DNA from: Bacillota bacterium
GTDB lineage: Bacteria; Bacillota; Clostridia; Christensenellales; Aristaeellaceae
DNA length: 57,048 bases
Direction: 5' to 3'
NCBI GenBank assembly: GCA_023392515.1
Contig: JAEVYX010000002.1
Location: 1-57,048 of the forward strand
A program made the translations under genes and the position numbers. The notes beneath the pieces are model-generated. The model worked only from the letters and a program-made list of their open reading frames with translations. It had not been told where the DNA came from and did not search any database. Each line of letters begins with the position of its first letter. Positions within the stretch are counted from its first letter, which is position 1. Below are positions 52,230-57,048 of the stretch, piece by piece.

Positions 52230-52258
52230 TATACAAGGCATTGGGTTCGTGTTATAAT
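52230..52258 (+). promoter_or_regulatory. Promoter of the zinc-ribbon gene
   Basis: A perfect TATAAT with TGT extended -10 (52253-52258) has a weak -35 TATACA (52230-52235) at 17 bases. Confidence 0.7.
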
Positions 52259-52264
52259 AATACT

Positions 52265-52394
52265 TGTTAGCCCAGCCAGGTAAGTAGCCGGTTCATTCCT
52301 CCTAGTTCATCGCCCAAAACCGATGCTTGGGAACCATGGAAGCAACTGAAAGGCTCAGGGTTTGGGTAAGATTAAACTTTGGAGGGAATCTAAC
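52265..52394 (+). promoter_or_regulatory. Long structured 5' leader of the zinc-ribbon gene
   Basis: The leader is about 130 bases. It contains a CCCAA/TTGGG hairpin near 52313-52331 enclosed by a GGTT/AACC pairing, and an anti-Shine-Dalgarno sequence TTCCTCC at 52296-52302 able to pair with the ribosome site GGAGGG at 52381-52386. I do not recognise a known riboswitch. Confidence 0.45.
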
Positions 52395-52691
52395 ATGTAT
52401 CAAGACAAGACTTTGACCTGCCGCGAGTGTGGCGCCGAATTCGTATTTTCTGCTTCCGAGCAGGCTTTCTTCGCGGAAAAGGGTTTCCAAAATGAGCCCA
52501 GCCGTTGCCATGCTTGCCGTGCAAATCGCCGCAGCAGCCAGGGCGGCCAACGTGGCGGAGAGCGCCAAATGTTCGAAGTGATTTGCGACGGTTGCGGCCG
52601 CACCACCCAGGTGCCCTTCCAGCCCCGTGGCGATCGTCCCGTGTACTGCCGCGAGTGCTTTGAAGCCCAGCGTCAGCAGACCCGCTACTAA
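52395..52691 (+). CDS. CxxC zinc-ribbon domain protein
   Basis: A 98-residue protein with two zinc ribbons: C9/C12 with C38/C41, and C64/C67 with C85/C88. Between them is a basic, Gly/Arg/Gln-rich linker (SSQGGQRGGERQ) of RNA- or DNA-binding character. This CxxC-x17-CxxC family is widespread in Clostridia and Chloroflexi and has no proven role. A strong promoter, long leader, TTTGGAGGG site and perfect terminator suggest high, regulated expression. Confidence 0.85.
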   Translation: MYQDKTLTCRECGAEFVFSASEQAFFAEKGFQNEPSRCHACRANRRSSQGGQRGGERQMFEVICDGCGRTTQVPFQPRGDRPVYCRECFEAQRQQTRY

Positions 52692-52717
52692 GAAGCGGTC
52701 GAACAGTTTTGAACACC

Positions 52718-52747
52718 AGCGCTGCCGGTTAACCGGCAGCGCTTTTG
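52718..52747 (+). terminator. Terminator of the zinc-ribbon gene
   Basis: The 26-base perfect palindrome AGCGCTGCCGGTT / AACCGGCAGCGCT is followed by TTTTG. It is one of the strongest terminators in the window. Confidence 0.9.
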
Positions 52748-52885
52748 TATGCTGAAACGAACCGATTCTTATCAAATAGCAAGGGAAAATCATGCTTAAT
52801 ACGCCTGTTTCTTGAAAAACAAATTGTGATTGCATGGAAAAATGCAAACCGTAAAAATTGTAATGCTTTCGCTGTCTTGAAAGGT

Positions 52886-53971
52886 TTAGTGCGCCATATT
52901 TGTTGCGCCTTGGGACTTTAGCATGTCTGTTAACCCCTTGGTTGTTGCTACTGTGCCATCCATTAGCACCCATAAAGCCTCTACTCCCTCCAAAGAATCC
53001 ACAAGCGCGCGCCCTTTTTCATAGGGCAGCAAAAACACAGCGGTGGACAAATAGTCGGCCAATAGAGAAGATTGCGTTATAATGGTTATGCTAGCCATAT
53101 GGTTGGCGGGATAAAGGGTATTGGGATCAATCAGGTGATGGTAACGTGTCCCGTTCACTTCGTAATACCGCTGATTAATTCCACTGGTTACGAGGCTTAG
53201 ACCATTCAAATAGACAGTATCTATTGTACTGTCATTCGAGAACACCGGCTTAAACGGATCCTGGATGCTCACCCCCCAGGCGCTGCGCCCGTCGAGGGGA
53301 GCGTTTCCGGTTATGACATTGCCTCCTGCGTTAAGGATAAAAGAGGGCATGTCCGACTGAAGCAATAGGTCGGCTGCGCTCTGTGCAGTATATCCCTTGG
53401 CGACAGCTCCCAGGTCCAATGAAAGCAAGGGATCGGTAAAACAGACCGTTCCGTTCTTCTCATCCAGTATGACGTCCTTCATGGAGACATGTTTCGCCGC
53501 CTCTTCCAGCTCCTTGCTGGAAGGGAGTGCGGCTTCATCAGGGTTGGCTTCCCCAGCATCCCGGTAATCATGCCAAACGGAAAGCACGCTGCCCAAAGCG
53601 ATGTTTACCGTATCGGGGATTTCCTTTTGCATCTTCTTGCAATAGGATAGCAATTCCATAAGCTCTGGAGCTACCTTTACGGGGCTGTTGGCTGCCTCAT
53701 GGTTCAAGGTATATAGGTTATTTACACCTTCATAGGCATTATATTTGTCGAACAGTTGATGTAGATAGGTAAACCTGTCCTGAACCATTTGGGAAGCATC
53801 ATCAAATACTTCTTGATTCTTTGCATAGCCAATCAATGTTACCACTGTATCAAAAGTGTCAAAAAAATGCATAGCGTATCGCTGAAAGCCTGCCTGTTCC
53901 GCGCAGGTGGGCAGTACTGCCATCATCAACACAATTGTAAACAAAACCCACCGCTGCAGCACTTTTTGCAT
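52886..53971 (-). CDS. apbE: FAD:protein FMN transferase (ApbE)
   Basis: A 361-residue exported enzyme that takes FMN from FAD and links it covalently to a threonine or serine of exported proteins. The signal segment (residues 5-22) precedes a cysteine-containing VLPTCAEQ; the lipobox is weak. Family features are MHFFDTFDTVVTLIGY near 34, LDLGAVAKGYTAQSAADLL, ILNAGGNVITG near 200 and YHHLIDPNTLYPANH near 265. AGGGAGG precedes the ATG at 53971. The upstream gene on the same strand encodes a small secreted protein with a matching acceptor motif. Confidence 0.93.
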   Translation of the reverse strand: MQKVLQRWVLFTIVLMMAVLPTCAEQAGFQRYAMHFFDTFDTVVTLIGYAKNQEVFDDASQMVQDRFTYLHQLFDKYNAYEGVNNLYTLNHEAANSPVKVAPELMELLSYCKKMQKEIPDTVNIALGSVLSVWHDYRDAGEANPDEAALPSSKELEEAAKHVSMKDVILDEKNGTVCFTDPLLSLDLGAVAKGYTAQSAADLLLQSDMPSFILNAGGNVITGNAPLDGRSAWGVSIQDPFKPVFSNDSTIDTVYLNGLSLVTSGINQRYYEVNGTRYHHLIDPNTLYPANHMASITIITQSSLLADYLSTAVFLLPYEKGRALVDSLEGVEALWVLMDGTVATTKGLTDMLKSQGATNMAH

Positions 53972-54013
53972 GGACGCCTCCCTGAAAAACTCTGGCTTGT
54001 GACCATATGGAAT

Positions 54014-54036
54014 TGCCCACGGCAAAGCCGTGGGCA
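54014..54036 (-). terminator. Hairpin between the FMN-carrier gene and apbE
   Basis: TGCCCACGGC and GCCGTGGGCA form a perfect 10-base stem with a three-base loop. On the minus strand no T-run follows, so read-through into apbE is likely, perhaps with more carrier than enzyme made. Confidence 0.55.
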
Positions 54037-54080
54037 TTACTGGAATGTCTGAGACATCCCCTTTTGTATAAAACAGTTAC

Positions 54081-54599
54081 TTATTTCGTGGCTGCGTCGT
54101 ACGCCTTTTGAAGGGCTGCGATCAAATCATTCAGGTGCATCGTGGCACCGGCTTTCAGGTCCTCGTCCACAGCAGCGCCGTCTTTTACGCCAGCCAGCAC
54201 TTCATCCATGGTTTTGCCGGTGCAATAGGCGACCAGCGCGTCGATTTGCTCAAACCATTCTTTACCGATGGGGGAAGCTTTCTTCATGCCGTAAGCGTCG
54301 CCCTTCTCGTACTTGGAGGGGTATTCGGCGGTCAAATCAGCGGTGATTTCGCCCTTGGCGTTGAAGGTGACCTTGGTTTGGGCAGTATCAAAGAGCACAG
54401 CAGTGATGACGCCCTTGTCATCCACAGATACGGTGCAGATTGCGGTATCAACCTGGCCAACACCATCCGCTTCCGCGGTGGCAGCCTTAGAGGAAGCAAT
54501 GCCGGTTACAACGCCCAGCCCGATGGTGTCGGCCAACGCAGCGGAAGCGAGGGAGAGGGTAAGAACCAACGTCAGTAGGATAGCACAAGTTTTCTTCAT
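54081..54599 (-). CDS. Small secreted protein with ApbE-type flavinylation motif
   Basis: A 172-residue exported protein: signal peptide to residue 23 (SAALA), no lipobox. The mature part has AICTVSVDDKGVITAVLFDTAQ, then FNAKGEITADLTAEYPSKYEKGDAYGMKKASPIGKEWFEQIDALV in which the recurring beta strands recall the FMN-bind fold, and the C-terminal D147-L-K-A-G-A-T153. That site matches the D-x-x-(S/T/A)-G-A-T acceptor motif of ApbE substrates, with T153 the probable FMN-bearing residue. It lies 110 bases before apbE in the same direction. No heme site or membrane anchor is visible. ATG 54599 follows AAAGGGG. Confidence 0.75.
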   Translation of the reverse strand: MKKTCAILLTLVLTLSLASAALADTIGLGVVTGIASSKAATAEADGVGQVDTAICTVSVDDKGVITAVLFDTAQTKVTFNAKGEITADLTAEYPSKYEKGDAYGMKKASPIGKEWFEQIDALVAYCTGKTMDEVLAGVKDGAAVDEDLKAGATMHLNDLIAALQKAYDAATK

Positions 54600-54624
54600 T
54601 GAAAAAGCACCCCTTTCAGTATGT

Positions 54625-54643
54625 GTGTACAACTCATGTACAC
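54625..54643. promoter_or_regulatory. Inverted repeat, candidate operator
   Basis: GTGTAC and GTACAC are 6-base arms around AACTCAT, between the promoter and ribosome site of the secreted flavoprotein gene. Confidence 0.45.
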
Positions 54644-54652
54644 GCTACCCAA

Positions 54653-54681
54653 ATTGTAGCATCTTGCTTGTTATTTATCAA
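54653..54681 (-). promoter_or_regulatory. Promoter of the FMN-carrier/apbE unit
   Basis: On the minus strand TTGATA (54676-54681) and TACAAT (54653-54658) are 17 bases apart. Confidence 0.75.
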
Positions 54682-54887
54682 GCAAATTTGAGTTTGCTCA
54701 TCACAAAAATTTTGATGATTTTAGAAATGATTCGGCGACAGAACCAACCTGCAAAACCCCTCAAAATTCTCAAAAAAGAGGAGAGTTGAATGCAGTAGAG
54801 TTGATGATAGTCTTGCATTTTGTGAGATGGTAATAAGAAGCAAGTATGGAATACTGAGGAAAATAACTTGAAGCAGCCCATGGAAAA
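54682..54887. other. Non-coding interval
   Basis: AT-rich interval between the promoter at 54653 and the terminator at 54888. The short minus-strand frames here have no ribosome site or family features. I see nothing functional. Confidence 0.4.
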
Positions 54888-54910
54888 GGGGCAGCTTCAT
54901 TTGCTGCCCC
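54888..54910 (-). terminator. Terminator of the DUF378 gene
   Basis: GGGGCAGC pairs perfectly with GCTGCCCC around seven bases; on the minus strand TTTTCC follows. It lies 20 bases after the DUF378 stop. Confidence 0.8.
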
Positions 54911-54929
54911 CCCAAGAAATCCCCTTTTT

Positions 54930-55139
54930 CTATTCCGTTTTTTCCACACGCTCCCTATCCTTGAATAGAAGCGAGATGCACCAAAGCCCCGCTGCTCCTA
55001 CCAGCGTATAAATGATGCGGCTGACCACGGCCCCCTGGCCGCCGAACAGGTAGGCTACCAAGTCAAATTGAAAAATGCCGATCAAGGCCCAGTTAATGGC
55101 GCCGATGATCACCAGCAGCAGGGAAATGCGATCCACCAT
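54930..55139 (-). CDS. DUF378 small membrane protein
   Basis: A 69-residue protein with two membrane helices. It begins MVDRISLLLVIIGAINWALIG and continues FQFDLVAYLFGG then SRIIYTLVGAAGLW, the diagnostic DUF378 (YuzA-like) pattern. Its role is unknown. AAAGGTGTG lies upstream of the ATG. It is a single gene. Confidence 0.88.
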   Translation of the reverse strand: MVDRISLLLVIIGAINWALIGIFQFDLVAYLFGGQGAVVSRIIYTLVGAAGLWCISLLFKDRERVEKTE

Positions 55140-55207
55140 CTTATTTCACACACCTTTCTTGATTTGCTCACAGTATGCACATTCTTCCAAAAGCCTATGC
55201 AGGCATT

Positions 55208-56077
55208 TTATATTCCCTGCCAAACGGCGGCCATTTCGCCGCCTTTCAGCAGTATATGCTGTTCTCTGGGCCGCTGCCAGTTCATTTGAATCACCCGTCC
55301 CAGAAGCGGGTCGCTAACCAGTACCTCATTGCCCAAAACAGACAATGTGCTGGGCAATCCAAAGGAGGATGAGCGCCATACTGCTTTTTTGGGATGGAGG
55401 GAAATTCTGGCCAGCGAGCCTACCGATCCGACCAATAGCGTGCCATCCGGCAAGGCTGCCAGCGCGCCGGGCAGACCTGGCAGTCGGTAAACTTCTTCCA
55501 TGGTTTTGCGGGATGGTCCTACAAACCCCAGTACGGTATCTACTTCCCCGTTTTCAATTGCGCACAGAATTGCCAGGCCATTGCTGCAGAAAACAGCTTG
55601 ACAGGCAATGCCTGGCACCGTAATGCGCCGGACAAGCTTAAGGGAGGGCGTTTGATAAAGCAGTATTTCGCCCGCCGCTCCCCCTGCAACAGCGCATAGG
55701 GTTCCCGTGGCATCGACTTGCACACTGCGGGGATAAACCCCCGCAGCATTGCCGTAAAGCATTTCACCTGTGGTGGCAGACACCGTGAGCAAGCTGTCGG
55801 CTTCTCCGCTAAGCAAATAAAGTTTTCCCCCGTCCGGTGAAGACTGCATGCATTCCAGGCCGGGAGGCGCGGAAAACTCTGCTTCCGCTGCCCAACTATC
55901 TCCACTAGGTGAAAAGCGCTGTACCACACCACGCTTTTTGCAGGCGCAAAAAAAGGAATGTCCTCCCGGGCAGGGGGCGTGGGGCCACAAAAGGGCACAG
56001 GATATCTGCCGAACGCCTTGCGCGTCCAGGGTAAATAGCCCCTGTGTCCCGTCGGCGACCCAAATGGTCCATTCCAT
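55208..56077 (-). CDS. Beta-propeller (YncE/40-residue repeat-like) protein
   Basis: A 289-residue protein made of short repeats with the periodic pattern of a beta-propeller: SSPDGGKLYLLSGEADSLLTVSATTGE near 78, VDATGTLCAVAGGAAGEILLY near 121, and ALPDGTLLVGSVGSLARISL near 213. There is no signal peptide, so it is cytoplasmic, which is unusual as most YncE-like proteins are exported. Nine cysteines are scattered through it. I infer a scaffold or binding role only. It is a single gene led by AGAGGGG. Confidence 0.7.
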   Translation of the reverse strand: MEWTIWVADGTQGLFTLDAQGVRQISCALLWPHAPCPGGHSFFCACKKRGVVQRFSPSGDSWAAEAEFSAPPGLECMQSSPDGGKLYLLSGEADSLLTVSATTGEMLYGNAAGVYPRSVQVDATGTLCAVAGGAAGEILLYQTPSLKLVRRITVPGIACQAVFCSNGLAILCAIENGEVDTVLGFVGPSRKTMEEVYRLPGLPGALAALPDGTLLVGSVGSLARISLHPKKAVWRSSSFGLPSTLSVLGNEVLVSDPLLGRVIQMNWQRPREQHILLKGGEMAAVWQGI

Positions 56078-56232
56078 ATGCTAAGCCCCTCTTCTCTGAA
56101 TGCTCCGTAAGGAGTTTCATATTGGCATCCTATGAGCAAACAACCGGGGGGGTGCGCCGGTGAAAAGAAGGAGAAAAGACCCTATCCGCCGAATTTTATT
56201 ATGTTTATTTTTAATTAACCTGGAGGCATTGC

Positions 56233-56472
56233 ATGCTTTTATTTAAAACTCATGGAACTTGCTCTACGCAAATCCAATTGGAAATTCACGATGGCATTAT
56301 CACCGCCTGCACCTTTATTGGCGGCTGTACCGGAAACGCACAGGGTTTAAGCCGCATGGTGATCGGCCAAAAGGCCGAAGATGTGGCTAAAAAGCTTTCC
56401 GGTATCCCTTGCCAGGGGAATACATCCTGTCCTGATCAATTGGCAAAGGCTATACTCGCCTACAAGGAATAA
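56233..56472 (+). CDS. TSCPD-domain protein, TIGR03905 family
   Basis: A 79-residue protein with the full family pattern: GTCSTQIQLEI near 8, FIGGCTGNAQGLSRMVIG near 28, and the closing GNTSCPDQLAKAI with the TSCPD signature. Cysteines at 9, 26, 32, 60 and 66 could hold metal. The TSCPD module also ends class II ribonucleotide reductases; the free protein is of unknown function. GGAGG precedes the ATG. Confidence 0.93.
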   Translation: MLLFKTHGTCSTQIQLEIHDGIITACTFIGGCTGNAQGLSRMVIGQKAEDVAKKLSGIPCQGNTSCPDQLAKAILAYKE

Positions 56473-56576
56473 CGCCTGTCTTTTGAAATGAATATGCAAA
56501 AGGCCGGCACTGTGTGCAAAATGATGTGAGACAGATGGGCCGGAACCCTCTTCTTTCCCTGCAATTTGTAGGTTTG

Positions 56577-57048
56577 TCAAACATGTTGGACAGTGAGGGA
56601 GCGGAGGAACTCGAGAGGGGAAAGCCAGGCAAGAGGTCGCATGGGGAGGTTGTTGCTGCGACTTTGGTGGGCAGCTAGCTCCCCACAAAAGTCGGCGAGG
56701 GAGTAAAAAGAGTGCGAATCGTAGAAACGCTTTTGGTCTTCCCTGTGGCTGCGTTCTACCTTGCCATTGTGCCTAGGGGTATAAGGTCGGATCAGCTTGT
56801 GACGAATTTTCTTGGCCGCAAGCCTCGCTTCAAACAGAGTGGGGATATCGCGCTTGCTGTTTGAGAAGCGATTGGTAAACTCAAAGCCATTATCCGTTTG
56901 TACGCATTCTATCTTGATCCTTCGTCGCCCAAACCAGGTAATAGCGCGCTGAATGAAGTCCGCAGATGAGTAAGTGCTTTGTTCAGGGTAAGCGCCCAGA
57001 AAGCGAAGTCTGGAATATTCGTCAATCGCTGTGTATTGGTAGAGCCTG
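56577..57048 (-). mobile_element. 3' part of an IS481-type transposase, cut by window edge
   Basis: Read from the right edge, 156 codons stay open without a start in the window. They encode the rve integrase core: AIDEYSRLRFLGAYPEQSTY (first D), ECVQTDNGFEFTNRF (second D), and RPYTPRHNGKVERSHREDQK (catalytic E), followed by PMRPLAWLSPLEFL and a stop at 56577. The DDE triad is complete. This is the IS481/IS3 group layout common in Clostridia. The element's end and inverted repeat should lie between the stop and about 56480, but I could not identify them with certainty. Confidence 0.85.

Noticed and set aside
1..57048. CRISPR array, tRNA, rRNA or integrated prophage
   Set aside because: I saw no regularly spaced direct repeats, no cloverleaf or rRNA sequence, and no phage structural, portal or integrase genes other than the IS transposase tail.

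Overview
The window looks like chromosome of an anaerobic Gram-positive Clostridia (Bacillota), probably an uncultured member of the Oscillospirales/Christensenellales type. The signs are the density of ABC importers led by secreted binding proteins, Clostridia-typical small families (TSCPD/TIGR03905, DUF378, CxxC zinc-ribbon, an ArsR-like regulator with a jelly-roll-like tail), strong GGAGG ribosome sites, sigma-A promoters with 17-base spacers and many intrinsic terminators. The taxonomy is inference. No rRNA, tRNA or CRISPR array was seen. Gene density is high and most genes lie on the minus strand.

Layout. 1-2.4 kb: 3' part of an AEC transporter, a GarR-type reductase and a short internal remnant of a GarD-like dehydratase, i.e. 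the eroded edge of a sugar-acid locus, then a possible tiny gene with its own terminator. 2.4-9.3 kb (minus): an LplA/LplB/LplC-type importer followed by NamZ (exo-muramidase, DUF1343), NagZ (GH3) and a GNAT; neither hydrolase has a signal peptide, suggesting import and intracellular dismantling of cell-wall sugars. A regulator reads away from it (9.96 kb). 11.4-13.2 kb: chemoreceptor. 13.3-17.2 kb (minus): Fbp/Afu-type importer. 17.5-21.1 kb (minus): FHA protein, SEDS polymerase and class B PBP, a cell-wall synthesis module. 21.3-23.0 kb (minus): AbrB-type regulator with an ABC-2 exporter. 23.2-24.3 kb: AAC(3)-family acetyltransferase and a house-cleaning pyrophosphohydrolase. 24.5-32.3 kb (minus): alpha/beta hydrolase, complete Dpp/Opp importer and an M14 carboxypeptidase. 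32.8-36.6 kb: EAL-HDOD protein, lipoprotein, and an HMA-TauE/SafE-cupredoxin copper-handling fusion. 36.9-42.9 kb: LacI regulator diverging from a second Afu-type importer with a TIM-barrel enzyme, with a clear operator. 43.0-44.7 kb (minus): UDP-GlcNAc 2-epimerase and GNAT. 44.9-46.2 kb: serine hydrolase. 46.2-51.3 kb (minus): PhnD-C-E-E importer ending in a 5'-nucleotidase. 51.7-57.0 kb: XRE regulator, zinc-ribbon protein with a structured leader, ApbE with a small secreted protein carrying an ApbE-type flavinylation motif, DUF378, a beta-propeller protein, a TSCPD protein and the 3' end of an IS481-type transposase cut by the window edge.

Themes. Five import systems for peptides, muropeptides or organic anions sit next to hydrolases that would process the cargo. 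In the four operons where the binding-protein gene comes first, a strong hairpin separates it from the permease or ATPase genes. Six secreted proteins have AxA-type signal peptides and no convincing lipobox, although one clear lipoprotein is encoded. The least explained unit is the ApbE plus mini-flavoprotein pair at 52.9-54.6 kb.
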